From: Portulaca oleracea
Taxonomy: Eukaryota > Streptophyta > Magnoliopsida > Caryophyllales > Portulacaceae
Assembly (NCBI GenBank): GCA_029582165.1
Contig: CM055870.1
Coordinates: 8,427,832-8,491,831, forward strand
Direction of reading: 5' to 3'
DNA: 64,000 nt
Below are positions 23,206-36,420 of the stretch, in pieces. How positions within the stretch are numbered: position 1 is the first letter of the stretch; each line of letters opens with the position of its first letter. Both the position numbers and the translations under genes were made by a program. Under the pieces are notes generated by a model that saw nothing but the letters and a program-made list of their open reading frames with translations, did not search any database and had not been told where the DNA came from.

Positions 23206-23220
23206 TCCTCCCCCCCTTAA
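23206..23220 (-). other. Polypurine tract of copy A
   Basis: The minus strand reads TTAAGGGGGGGAGGA directly before the LTR start TGTAAC. It is the expected primer for plus-strand DNA synthesis. The upstream bases (AAACTTCTTTT) also encode the end of the pol frame. Confidence 0.85.
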
Positions 23221-26200
23221 AAGAAGTTTCGTCCCCGAAACTTGCTGTTGGTTCAATTGTGTTTGATATACTTTAAAAGACGTGTGGGTAGCTTTCTTCA
23301 TATCTTCCTCGGTTTCCCAAGTGGCTTCTGAGGTGCCTTGATTTGCCCAAAGCACTTTCACTAAGGGACCTTCCTTTGAGCTAAGTCGTTGGATCTTTTG
23401 GTCTAGACTTTGAGTTAATCATTGATCTACGTTGAGATCCTCTGCTACCAACAAAGGTTTTTCTTCAAGAACGTGTGTTGAGCCCAGTATATACTTTCGG
23501 AGTTGGGCAACGTGAACACATCAAGAATTTTCCCCTAGATTAGAAGGCAAATCTAAACGCTGTACCACTAGATTGGTTTCTTCTATAACGGAGCAAGTCC
23601 CATACAACGAGCTTATTTTCCCCTTGACATTGAATCTCTGAGCCCCTTTAGTCGGAGAAATTTTAAGGACAACATGATTTCCCATGTGAAGTTTGAGCGG
23701 TTTCTACCTTCTATCCGCATAGTTCCTTACCCACTCTGGGCGGTCTTGATATGTTACTGGGTGACTCTGATCTTACCTGAGGTATCCCGGATTGACTCCG
23801 GACTTATGATTGAGCTCCATTTAGCTCTCCTATCACAACAAGAATCGTCCTTTCCTGTCATAAACGCTTTCAAAGGAGCCATCCGTATGGTAGACTCATC
23901 TAGTACCACTACTATAAGAAAACTCTATGGCGGAGAGCTTTATCCCATTTCCTTTGGAGATTTAGGCGCATGCGCAATACATTTTTTTATGATCTGGTTC
24001 ACTCTTTCGGTTTGGTCATCATTCCTGGATGGTGGAACTCATTGAAATTGAGGTTGGTACAGGGCTCTTTGTCTGGCGCTCGAAATCGCGATTGAAACCA
24101 TGTACCTCCATCGGATACTATGCCTATCGAATTCCATGTAATCTAATGATCTCCTGCGTGTAAATATTCGCTAACTTATCTATCTTTCATCCTTCATGAA
24201 TAGGAGCGAAATGTGCCCACTTGGTAAGGCGATCCGTAATTACTCAAATGTCCTTTCTTCTAGAAGATGTGAGGGGTAATTCCTTGCTGGGATCCACAGA
24301 AATTGATTCCCACTTCCATGTGGGACTTTGTAAGAGTCTAAGTTTACCTGATTTTCTTTAACGTTCTGCTTTGCCCCTTTTTGACATATCAAACATTGAT
24401 CCCCCTAGCTGGCTTCATCTCCCTTCACGTTAGGTCACCAAAAATGCTCTTTTAAACCTCTATACATTTTTGTACCTCCAGTACGTACAGAGTACAGCGA
24501 CTTATGGTCTCCTTCCAAAAGCTTACGCCTTAACTTCCCTTATCAGCACACATAGTCTCTTCTGGAACTTTAGGGTTTTACTCTTATGGCCTAAAGAAAA
24601 TCTAGGTATCCCTTTCGTGGCTAAATTATCCATAATCCCTTTTGAGTTCAACCACCTTGGTTGCTTTAGATTCAACTCTCCCTGAGTGGATATGTATTTG
24701 AGACTCCTGTGATCCGTAAAGATGGCATTAGGGACCCCTTAAAGGTAATACTTCCAAACTTTCAGGGCAACACCACTGCTGCTATCCCTAGGTCATGCGT
24801 TGGATACTTCTTTTATCTGACTTTACTTGATGTGACACATAGACTATCACCTTGTCGTTCCATATTGGCACATATCCCGGCCCTTAATGAATTGCATTGT
24901 TGTATACCACTTACTCCTTTCCTTCCTCGGGAAAGGCTAACATTGGGGCGGTTGATAGATTTTACACTTGGAGGGTTCCTTCACACTGGCCGGTCCATTC
25001 AAACTGGGTTGACTTCTTGAGGAGATTTGATCAATAGAAGAGTTATTTTAGACATATCCGAAACAACCTCCTATAGTATTCGGCCATACTTAAGAAACTT
25101 CGAACTTTAATAACTGCAGTGGATCTTGCCCAATTCTTAATGGCGAATACTTTGCTAAAGTCCATTCAGATCCCTTCAAGGGTCACTATATGCTCTCCCA
25201 AAATCCTCTATCTTGAACCAACATTCACACTTTGAGAATTTTTCACATCTGATCTTTGCTCCTTTAATGATTGAAGCACCACTTTCAATTGATTCACATG
25301 CTATTCTTGGCTTTTTAAGTATATCAAAGTATCATCGTTAAACACCACTGCAGTTTAACCGAATATGATTTGAACACTCGGTTCGTCCGTTCCATAAATA
25401 CTGTTGTTGGGCATTCGTAAGCCCAAAAGGCATTATAGTAACTCATAATGCCCATATTTTGCTCTAAAGGCAGTCTTAGGGATATCTTCAGCACTAACTC
25501 TGAGTGGATGGTATCTTAACTTTAAATCAATCTTAGCCAACATTCTTGCCCCTTGGGGTTAGTTGAACAGTCTATCGATTTTTAGAAGGGGTACTTGTCC
25601 TTGTTCGTGCTCAACTTCCGATAGTCGAAGTATAGCTTTCTCTATCATGCCCGTGTAAGACTTGGTCATTGTATTTGTCTGGCATAGGTACAAGTACGTT
25701 GTCTGTTCATTCCTTCCATATGTCCCCATGATATCGTATCTCATCCTAAGGTTACGGTCGTCATCGTGACGAGCACCTTATGTTGGTTGTTCATAAGACC
25801 TTAGATTCGTTTCTCTTGATATCAATTTCTAAGGCTAGCCATTGTTAGCAGGCATCACTATCTCTCAAAAGCCCCAAAACACTGGGTTTTACCTCTGTTA
25901 ATCAACTGAATATTCTCTTCCCCTTATAAGTCATATGGCAAAAACATTCTCTTTCTCAGATATATCCATATGGCTTTTATTCCTCTGAAAGAAGAGCTAA
26001 CCTTTCGTCAAGCGTTCCATATTCTTGATTTCATGAACACCTAATCGTAAGAAGTCTTGACCCGAAGGTCCTTAGTACTCTCCTTGAACAACTATTTCTC
26101 TACCTTTCCCATTTTACCTCAGGTATTACAAAATTCCATACAAACTAACACACTTCCACTTCGCTTTTCCTCACTTTATCAAACTTCTCTTCTGACATCT

Positions 26201-27050
26201 AATTCCTATAAAGGGCACCAACAGGCACGGAGGAAAAACAAGATAATAGGAAGATGCCATCAATTAAGTGGTAAGAACATGAATTCTGGAAATTAACAAC
26301 AAAGCAAAGGTTCCCACTGGTGGACTTAAACTTAAGAGTACGTAGAGGATAAAGGTATTCTTTAGTCCAACGACGCATGTATATCGATTAAGAAAGCAGG
26401 GATCAACAAAAGATGACATATTCGACAAAGACGATGATTACAATGATTTCATGAACAAGGAAATTCATAAGTACATCGAGATGAACTCAATCTGAAGAAG
26501 AAAGATCTTAGGATCGGTCTTCTGATTTCCGAGTTAGGACAATTAAGGTTTGGAATGCATGAATACTTTGTAGTAACCTTCTGAAATGATAGAGCATAAG
26601 TTATTGATCCTGAACATAGTTTGACGTTTGTGGGAGCTAAGTTTTGAAGATAGCGTACAGAGTCATGGTGGAACACGACAATCACTTGGAAAAGATAAAT
26701 CTTAGCAAGTAAAAAGAATCATATGAATCTAATGAAGTTTATTTCCGAGGAGATAATGAGTCAACAGTAGTCAGGAATAGGTAATGGTCCTGAAGAAATT
26801 GTTCATGAGTTGGTAACATGCCACCAAAGGCAGGTTGTTGAATGTCTTAACGTACTGTACTGATAATAACGATAGGATCGGATAAGAATCCTTGAGAACA
26901 AGCAAGGATAGAAAACGAGAAGCTTGGATTTTAATATTGCGATGAGAGGGTAAACTTCATTAAGGGAATGTACAATGAGAGCATGAAATAAAAGTTGGAC
27001 TTGAGCAATGAACTTGAAATGTAAAAGTCATATAGAAGGAATTTGGTCCT
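23218..27050 (-). pseudogene. Decayed gag-pol polyprotein of copy A
   Basis: Recognisable pieces on the minus strand, from upstream to downstream: RT near 25330-25600 (PKTAF, VFMERTNRVFKSY and NDD in place of the usual IDD), the connection domain near 24960-25110 (MAEYYRRLF, QFEWTGQCE), RNase H near 24740-24960 (KKYPTHDLGIAAVV), and the integrase C-terminus plus chromodomain near 23270-23520 (HVAQLRKYILGS, PLVKVLWANQGTSEATWE). Stops and frameshifts separate these blocks. The gag region is not recognisable; about 1.1 kb is missing near 27052 compared with copy B. Confidence 0.85.
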
Positions 27051-27896
27051 CATCATTGCGATACTCAACTTGCGGATTAGCCGCTGGCAACGTATATCAA
27101 AGGCGTTTTGCAACTTCTTGGGATGGACTTGAACATTGGTCTTGGGCTCCAGTGACATCGTGAAGAGGTTAGGGGAAAGGGTCACGATGGTGATTCATCT
27201 ATGTTCTATGTTCTATGTAACGTTAATAAAAAGTTCTAATAACTTTGACGTTGGTAGACTTTGTTGAAAGAATTTAAACAAGTGAAAATTGAGGCAAGGT
27301 CCGAGACTCACCAACTTAAACCTCACTTACTATCCTTGGATCATATTGAACTTTTGCATCATATGAACATCTTTAAACGTTTCACTCTACACCTTGGTAA
27401 GGCATTTAGCCCCTAATTTGAGCACTACAACAATCCCACTTGGAATTGGACTTATAAATTCTTATTTGGATGACTAAAGTCTCCTTTAGGGGCTACTTCA
27501 ATGTGCTCCGCGTCCACAACGGCACTTATACACATAACATGCTTTACTCATACCAAACTTTTGAATTAAACACGATTTGTAGTTAGGTTTTCTTAGATTC
27601 GCTACTAAACTTTCTAATTTCTGCAGAAATTTCGGCAGCACTTCCCCTATAAATGGGACTCTCCCAAATTTTACATATTCTTCAAACCTGCAAGGGAAAA
27701 CACTTACATTTCATATACCTATCTAGAGCTTCAAGCTCAACATCCATCACAACAATTTCACATATTTCCAACTCAATCCATAAAGGACTCATACACCTAT
27801 AAGGGACACATATGTCACCACACAATATCCATACTTCACAAATGCATATCATAATCGCTTGGAATTTCTATATCCTCGAATCCTCCTTATAACTCT

Positions 27897-27908
27897 GCTC
27901 TGATACCA
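27897..27908 (-). other. Primer-binding site of copy A
   Basis: TGGTATCAGAGC on the minus strand, four bases after the 5' LTR end. It is complementary to the 3' end of initiator tRNA-Met, the usual primer of this group. Confidence 0.9.
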
Positions 27909-27912
27909 CAAC

Positions 27913-30900
27913 TGTAACGCCTCAACCTTAATCACAAGATTAAGACTATACTTTAGGATCCCCAAACCTGAGATTAGCGCGTGAACACATAGGTCGAGGC
28001 ATTACTGGCCCCCACTCGGGACAAGGCAAAAGACAAGACCACAATATAGCAATCCACCATAAACCTGTACCTAACTCCATACAACACAACTGCTAAACTT
28101 AAAGTACAAATACATTATACAACCTTTAAGTAAACATATCATATAGATGTTCCACAACCAAGTGGCCTTTCATGCTCTTGAGTAACCTTGATTCTGACCA
28201 TCGATCACCTTTGAGAACTACCGTATGCAGACGAATTACTCTTGCTTAACCTCGCTTTTGTCCTGGGAGCTCGGACCGCCTAAAAACAAAACAATGAAAT
28301 ACATTCGCAAAGTGAGTGGGGAAACACTCAGTACGTAAACCTCCAACACGTCAAACCGTTCGAAAACGGTTTTTAGCGCCGGCATTTAAATTCATGTTGA
28401 AAGCGGGAAGGGGCAAAATCAGTGGTAACCATTGTTCACAATGAAACTATGAAGATGGCGTACATTACATATGCATAAGACGGTAAAAAAATACATAGCG
28501 TTGGTAAAAGTGTGGTATCCTCTCGATCGATGCAAAGCATCTCACGCCGCACGCCAAACCGATCGGAAGTTTGGATGGATAACTGCTAGGCAGTCGACAC
28601 TGGCCAGGTCAAGATTACTCCGATAGGAGCCTGTAAAATAATGCTAGACTTTACCCTAGCTACTGTAAAAAGAGTCGGGACCACTTATAAAACAATAAAA
28701 TCGTTAGAATGCAAATATGCAATAAAACTATACTTAACTTTAAAATAGAAATAAGAGGTGGACAATTTGCGTACCTTAGAACGATGCAAGGCTTGGTGGC
28801 GCGTCTCGGGCTCGGGATGGCTTGGGTGGCTTGAGAACTATGCAACGGAGTAGAAGACTCGAACCGAAAAGGGTTCTTGGTGAGTTGCAAGACTTTAGAA
28901 ATATTTCAGTGTAATAGGAAATTTCAGGTTTTTCTTAAATGAAGTTTTAGCATAACTCGGGCTAGAAAACTCGGAATCAAACAGCGAGTACTTCTGAATA
29001 GGAAAATTAAGTTCTACAACTTTGTCAACAGGACCGAGGTCCAAAAATGAAAGAAATGCTTGAAAAACAGCCCGGACAAAAGCTGTAGATTGGGTACTTA
29101 AAACCTTGATTTGAACTTTTAGTGTGAATCTCGGATTGAAATCTATAATAGCTTAACGTAACACTTGAAAGGCGTAGACTAGCTCGAATAACCATAATGA
29201 TATAATATGAACTGAATCTTTGAAGGTCAATAAGGATTTATTAAACTTGTTAAACTCGTAATAAAAGCGTAAAACGAAGCGGAGAAAACTTATAAGAGTT
29301 AGCTATCGGTCGTAAGACTTTCGGAATGATGCAACGAGTTGAGTACTTGGAAGAAAGTTACTCCTAAAGCTCATTGATGATCAATGAAGGTCTTTATCGG
29401 TACACATCTAAATTCTATGAGTTTCAATCCTTACGTCACGATGAGATCACTTAACTTCATATATATTAACATTACTCCACGACTTGCTATGAATAACCCA
29501 AATCCTTCGGGGATATCTCAACCACCAACTTGACACACTTCAACTTAGAATAAATACCCAAATCCTTTTAACATTGACACAAAGGTCATTACACGCTTAG
29601 AACCCTTAATCGGTTCATTTGCTATTCATAAGGTAAGATTTTGATAATTAAATTTTTGGTTATATTTCAGATTACACCCCTTTAGTCTAAGGCTCATATC
29701 TCTCACTACCGAGATCCTACGAATTCAATCTTTATGTTTCTGGAAAGCTGAAAGAGAGATCTAAAACTCTTATGTTTATCACCAAAGCCAATAAGATCTC
29801 TAAAGGGATGAAAAATGGCCATTAATTCAGACACTCTCTTAACATTCTGGGCAGAACCCATTTCATAATTCCTCAATGAAAACTTCATATCTCTTAATCC
29901 CGATATCGTATGGACGCATAATATACCTTTTCGGAAAGCTCAACATGTTACCTAAAACTTTTATGTTCAAACTTAAGGCCAACAAGGAGTCCAAATGGCT
30001 GAAATTCTTGTGTTTGCTTACTGACTATACTCCCGTCATAAATTGTACCCCTTGTACTAAAATGGCCATAACTCGGGTTATACACCACGAAATCTTGAAA
30101 TTCCAAAGCCAAAAGTTAGCTAATGAACTAGGCTATCATTTCCAACAAAAATCTGGGCAAAATTCACCCTTTTATTCCCTTGTAAAAATCTGATTACAAC
30201 CAGAATCTGTTTTGGCCTCTCAAGCTACATGTATGTCTCCAATGGCTTCCAACTTGTATTAATTTACAACCAAACCCCAAATTAGCTATCATCCATTAAA
30301 TTTCCAGAATTTAACCTCTTAATCTTGCTCAATTAAGACCTTAAAACTCACATGCAAAAGCTAATTCACATATTCAATAACAATACAATCCTTAAACATT
30401 CAAAACCAACCCAACTCACATGTATAAATCCCCCAATTCAAAACCTAACTTAACCACAATATAATTTTATGCTTAGAACTCATAAAAGAGATGAAAAACA
30501 ACAATTATACACAAATTAACCATGAAAATCTGATTTGAAACATAAAGCTTGAGTGTAGGGTTTGGATATTATACCATAGAGGAGAATTTGAGGAAGCAAA
30601 CAAGAGGAGAGGGAAGAGGAGGAGGCGCCTCTGGTGGTCGCCACCACTGACCGACCAGGCTGGCGGAAACCGCCTGAGAGACAGGGGCTGGCTGGGCTGG
30701 TTCTTGGTGTCGGTCGTGCAGAGAGAGAAAGCAGTGAGAGTTTGTGAGAGATTAAAATGAAGTGATACCAAATAATCCCCCCTCCCTTCTAACTTATTAC
30801 TAATGTAAATATACCACCCCCTTCTTAATTTACCACTTAAAAACATTACTAAGCCCAAACAAAATAAAATTAGTTTAGGTAAAATAATTGGTATTAACCC

Positions 30901-31425
30901 GGATAAGGTTAATTAATAATAACTTGGGTAGATAAATCGGTAGAAGGTCAAATAAAGCAATTTGACTTTAAATGCGATGGAATGGATTAATAAAATTTAG
31001 AATCAAATAAAACAACCGGGTAGTGTACTATTTAGAACCATAAAAATGAACAATAGAAATATAATTAGGATACTTAGACAATTCGAAGTATAACCGAAAA
31101 GGCACATAAAAACTATCGTAACTTTCCCCGGTCAAAACCGTAAAGTCGAGAATCGTAAATTAAATTATATAACTTATCTTAGAAATAAATATTCATAACT
31201 TTGTGATGGGAAGTAATAATAATACTTTAACTCTGAGACGATATATATATATATATATATATATCTAACCGACCCATTTCGTCATCTCCTTGCTCGAGAC
31301 CTGTCACACATAAACACATAACTATAACAATAAAGTAAAATAGAAAGAAAAATTTTATAGCGTATTTTGGCTAATTACTGTGATCAAGGCCCTTAATTAA
31401 CACGGGTTTAGGGCGGGTTGTTACA
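27913..31425 (-). repeat. Right (5') LTR of copy A, 3513 bp
   Basis: Near-identical partner of the left LTR. Long stretches match with a constant offset (8230 bases across 21646-21963). The differences cluster in GC-rich spots such as 27980-28015 and 28580-28640. Confidence 0.95.
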
Positions 31426-31430
31426 CTATT

Positions 31431-32797
31431 AGATAACTTCTTTCAGGTCGAAAATAGCGAATTCAGTAATGGATAGTTGTTTGAACAGAGAATAACTATT
31501 TGGACAACATATAACTGTTAGATTTCAGATAGCCGATAGATGTTTATGTAACTACTTGTGAAGTGTGTGTTCGATAAAATCAACACGGATAAATTAATAA
31601 ATAGATGTAAAATTATCAAAAAAGATATGATTGTCATTTTATTATTGTTTTCTATAGGGGTTTTTTGCTTTTGGACCTTGTATTTTGGGGGTATTTACAA
31701 TCTGGACTCTCATGTTTCAAAGTTTACAATTTGGACTCTATACTTTGTTTCCGGCAATTTGGACATAATTAGAGGGGTCCGGCCAAAAGAGGCCCTTATT
31801 GTAGTTTGACTGATTTTTCCTTCCAAAGTTGCCCCTTAATTATTTCTGTACTTCCAAATTTACCCTTCATTTATTCGGTTTTTTGGGAATTTGGAGTTGA
31901 ATAGTCACTAAGGGTGGGATATGCGTATGGGCTGTGAAATTGAAGTCTTCAGTCTAGTCAATTTCAAAAGGAAATTCAAAATAAATGAATAAATGAAATA
32001 AGGGTAAATCGGTCAGTTTATGCAAGATTTTGGTCTTCACCGGAGTCAAACTTAACTTTGGGCTAAATTTTTGGCCATATCAGATATTGTATAATCAAAA
32101 CTTTGAAACATGGGGGTTCAGATTGTAAATACCCCAAAATACAGGGTCCCAAAAGCAAAAAAAAACCCGTTTTCTATACTACTACTATTATTATTGGAGT
32201 TTTAGACGTCAATATATTACACTTTGAAAGTGACTATTGCATAAAAACAATACAATTTTTTGGACAATTATGCATCACAATTTAGCTTGAAGTTATACTA
32301 AAAATCTAACGCCTCTATTATCATACAAGAAATTGTATAATTTATCATTTTCATTTTTCAATATGACGATACCCCAAAATATAGATATCAAAATACCATT
32401 ATCATCATCGTTGTCATTATTATCATTATTATCCATCACAAATAAAGACCAACCTCTTCCAACATCCTCTAAAAAACTAGTGGTCTTAAATTAATCATGG
32501 GGCTTGATTTGTTAATTTATTGTCATATAAAAAAATAGAAAAAAATATTAATCTTCCAAACACCAAAAATGTGTATTTTATGACAATAACATAATATTGG
32601 CTTTGTTGTCCAAATATGAATGGTCAACAATTCAAATTTGCAATTGAGAATTGGAGGATAGCTTTGGAAATATTAATCCCAAACGCTACATCCTTGTGTT
32701 TGACCATTTGCAATTCATTTATTCTGTTAAAAAAAAGGTAATGTTTAAAATAATTGGCAACGTATTTATTAGTTCAAAAAGCTATTTAACTAAATAT
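31431..32797. other. Non-retroelement DNA between the two retrotransposons
   Basis: This 1.37-kb stretch separates the two large elements. It holds the MITE at 31657-32168; the remainder is AT-rich with no recognised gene. Confidence 0.6.
31657..32168. mobile_element. Mutator-type MITE with 9-10 bp target duplication
   Basis: Terminal inverted repeats of about 50 bp: the left end GGGGTTTTTTGCTTTTGGAC matches the reverse complement of the right end, and both share a TATTTTGGGG...TATTTACAATCTG block. GTTTTCTATA occurs at 31647-31656 and again at 32169-32178. A 9-10 bp duplication with long terminal repeats indicates the Mutator superfamily. It encodes no transposase. Confidence 0.85.
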
Positions 32798-32802
32798 TTA
32801 AA

Positions 32803-35800
32803 TGTAACGCCCCAACCTTAATCACAAGATTAAGACTATACTTTAGAATCCCAAACCTGTGATTAAGCGCTTGTTGAACATTTCGGGACAAGGCACATAC
32901 ACAAACCACAATTTAACAATCCACCATAAACTGTACTTAACTTCATACAACACAACTGCTAAACTTAAAGTACAAATACATTATACAACCTTTAATTAAA
33001 CATATCGTATAGACCTTTCACAACCAAGTGACCTTTAATGCTCTTGAGTAACCTTGAATACCGATCTTGATCGCGCTTTGAAGAACTACCATGCAGACAA
33101 CTTGCTCTGCTTAACCTCGTCTTTATCACGGGAGCTCGGACGCCTAAAACAAAACATTGAAATACAAGCGCAAAGTGAGTGGGAAACACTCAAGATCGTA
33201 AACCTCCACCACGTCAAACCGTTCGAAAACGGTTTTTAGTGCCGGCATTTAAATTCATTTTGAAAACGGGAAGGGGACATAAGAATGCTAAACCATGGAA
33301 TACTTTAAGCTATAAAGTTTCTATGCATATGTTGTGCTTAACATTGAAAAGTTTTCATACTATAAGACGTGGTATCCCTTTTAGATCGATGCCGAAGCAC
33401 CTCACGCACGTACACCCAAACCGATCTCGAGTTTGGATGGGTATCTAGGCGATGACATTGGCCAGTCAAGATTACTCGGTAGGAGCAGTAAAATGCTAGA
33501 CTTCTCTCGAGCTACTGTAGAATAGGTGTCGGGACCACTTATAAAACAATAAAATTATTGGAGCATATAACTATGCAATAAAACCGTACTTGATTTTTAA
33601 TAGAAGCCAGAGTTGGACAATTTGCGTACCTTAAGACGCTAACACTTTGGCGGCTCGGCTTGGAGATGGCCTTTGAAACTTTGTCAACCAATAGAAGCAT
33701 ACATAAACATGAAGAACCGAATAAGGTTCTAAATTAGTTTCACGAGTTTGGAAACTTAGTAATATAAATGAAACAACTTTAGGAATAAAATTTCAGGTTG
33801 TATCAAAATAGCGTTGTAGCATAACGTGAGTTAGGAAAATCGAGCGGCGTAAAAGAGTACATCCGGAATAGGGAAAAACATGATCTTTAACTTTGTCAAC
33901 TGGCTCAAAGGCTAGAAATGAAAGGAAGGGCCGAAAAATGGCCGGACAGAAGCAGTACATATATAACCTTAGAAATTTCGTCGGAAAACATGAGAATAAT
34001 AACGTAGAATATGGTTCAATTGAAAGGGCTTGAATCCAATACAATAAGCTTGAATCGATGGTGAATGGGGTAATTAGAACTTGAAAGCTATGATAAGCAC
34101 GATGGAGTTAAACATGCAGTGATAATACGATAGCAATTGAGCGGTAAAGCGGGTGCGATCAACATACTCGAATGCGATAAGAACAAGCTTGGATCAATGA
34201 TTTAAGCAATAAAGATGGAATGGACTTTAAACTTGGAAGCCATCAAGCTAGAAGAAACTCTTAGCTAGCTCAAGACATTGAATATCATACCATAGAAAGA
34301 TGGGAAACAAAATACTTTATCAAACTCATTAGCTTTTGGGAAGCCATCCTTAAGACTCACTTAAGACCCCAATATAGTACTTTTAGCCTTAAACACATAA
34401 CTCCAACATGCTAACTTATAGCTATGACCCATTTATGCTTAGAACCCCTTATTGGGTTGATTGGAGGCCCAAAAGACATACATTTACGCAAACCAACTTG
34501 GGCAGAAATTTATCCCGGACAGCCCTGCTTCCCGGGCTCGTAACTCACACTCCCGATATCCGATGACTATGAACCATACCTTTCCGGAAAGCTTGCAATG
34601 TGGCCTAAAACTCTTATGTTTATCACTAAAACCAATAAAGTCTCCAAAGGGACGAAAAATGGCCAACAAATCAGACATGCGCTTAAGAATTCTGGGCAGA
34701 GGTCAGATTGCAACCCTTCAATGGAAACCCCATATCTTTTAATCCCGACATTGTATGGATGCATATGATACATTTCCGGAAAGCTCAGAATGTTAGCTAA
34801 AACTTTCATGTTTACCACAAAGACTAAGGAAGTCTCTAAAGGTCTGAAATTCAGCCTTCAAAACACTAACTCAGAAATCGTATATAAAAACGTGAGGTTA
34901 CGGTTTTGGTCGTAACTCGGGCTATACATGTCGAAAACTCGAAATTCCAAAGCCCATGGTTTTCTAACACCTTAAGCTATCAAATGGAGTAGAAATCTGG
35001 GCAAAAATCCCACTTTTACACAACTGTAAATTTCCAGAACCGAGACAGAACTTTTATTTACCGAAATTCCAGTTTTTAACTCGGTTTTTCACCCTTAATC
35101 ATATTAAAACACAACCAAATCCCAAATAACCTTAATCCACTATACTTTCAGAACATAAACCTTAATAATCCATCCATCAATGGCCTTAAAAATCACATGC
35201 AACCATGGATTCACTACCATCAATACATACTTAACATTCCTTCACCCAAATATCTTAATTTCACATACTTTGAACTTAACAACATTTAATTTACAAACTT
35301 AAACATATAATCAGTCCCTAATCCATAATAATCCTTCAAGAGTTAACATGCAACAAGCTATAAACATCATCCAACAAGAATATACTCAAGAACCTCAAGA
35401 ACACTTCCAAAAATCACATGCATATATTCCAAAATCAAACCCTAACTTAACCAATACAATTATACACTTGAATTCAAGATAGAAGGGAGTAAAAGAAGTA
35501 GAAATTGCAAAGATAACATATAAACATCACCAAATTCAGATTAGGGACATAAAGAATTGAGTTTGGGGGTTTGAGAGATTACCCATGGGTTAAAATTTGA
35601 TGATAACCGAAGAGAAGGAGGAGAGGTGGCGGCGGCCACCTTGGACGGTGGTTTCCGGCACGACGCCGGCGCCGGAGAAGCCCAGCAGGGGCGGCTGGTG
35701 GCTGGCCTCGGCCAGAGCAAAGGGGGGAAAGGGGTATGGGTAGAGTGAGAAGTGTGGGGAGTTGCTTGCAATTAAAAAGAAATGTACTAACTCCACCCCC

Positions 35801-36405
35801 CTTTATTATACTACTATATACTTCCCTCCTTATTAAATTAAACCCCTTAATATAATCTGAATTTGTAAAATAATTCCAATAATTGTAAATGTATCCATCT
35901 CAAAAAAAAAAAAATAGTTTGTACCAAATAAAATCAATTGGTAATAATTGGGTAAAATAAAATAAACCTTGGATGTAGAAAATCCAAATAAATGAAATAT
36001 AAATATTACTTGCACTTAAATGAAATAAATATACCCCAAATAAATTAAGGTCTTGGGTAATAAAATATAAATGTTACGAGGTCGAATAATTAGACCCCTT
36101 TCGGTTAAGAAAACCGCGTAAACGGTAACACCCGATACAAATTAACTTAACGTGTAAATAACTTTAAAACATAAATCGTATAACCTGAAATACTTTAACT
36201 CTATGTATGAACATGTAAAGTAAAATTTTTAAGCCGACAACTCGGCACCTTAGCCATTTCCTGCACGAGACACGACGCCGATAACAATAAATAATTAAGT
36301 AAATCAATAAATAAATAAAGGTAAACGCGAAAAATTCATAACGCGATTTGGGTAATTACTGTGCTTAATATATAATTAAACATGATTTTGGGGTGGTTTG
36401 TTACA
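32803..36405 (-). repeat. Left (3') LTR of copy B, 3603 bp
   Basis: Starts TGTAACGCCCC and ends GGTTTGTTACA on the plus strand. From about 34460 to 35560 it matches the other LTR with a constant offset of 9447 bases. Earlier and later GC-rich spots differ by small insertions and deletions. Open frames at 34461-34742 (plus) and 34567-34818 (minus) recur exactly in the other LTR and are not considered genes. Confidence 0.95.
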
Positions 36406-36420
36406 TCCTCCCCCCCTTAA
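36406..36420 (-). other. Polypurine tract of copy B
   Basis: Identical to that of copy A and adjacent to the LTR start on the minus strand. Confidence 0.85.

Larger units (their letters stand above)
19685..31425 (-). mobile_element. Ty3/gypsy chromovirus retrotransposon, copy A (Tekay-like)
   Basis: An 11.7-kb element lies in minus orientation. LTRs occupy 19685-23205 and 27913-31425; both begin TGTAAC and end GTTACA. A perfect 5-bp target duplication CTATT lies at 19680-19684 and 31426-31430. The primer site TGGTATCAGAGC (minus, 27897-27908) matches initiator tRNA-Met. A polypurine tract (minus, about 23206-23220) borders the other LTR. The 4.7-kb interior reads on the minus strand as decayed RT, RNase H, integrase tail and chromodomain, in that order, which is the chromovirus order. 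Many stops and frameshifts mean it is not autonomous as given. The Tekay label rests on the chromodomain, the long LTRs and the pol end overlapping the polypurine tract. Confidence 0.95.

Noticed and set aside
34461..34742. Open frame of 93 aa (and 83/64-aa frames opposite), repeated exactly at 43908-44189
   Set aside because: Both copies lie at the same place in the two LTRs of one element; identity reflects recent LTR duplication, and no family resemblance or codon bias is seen.
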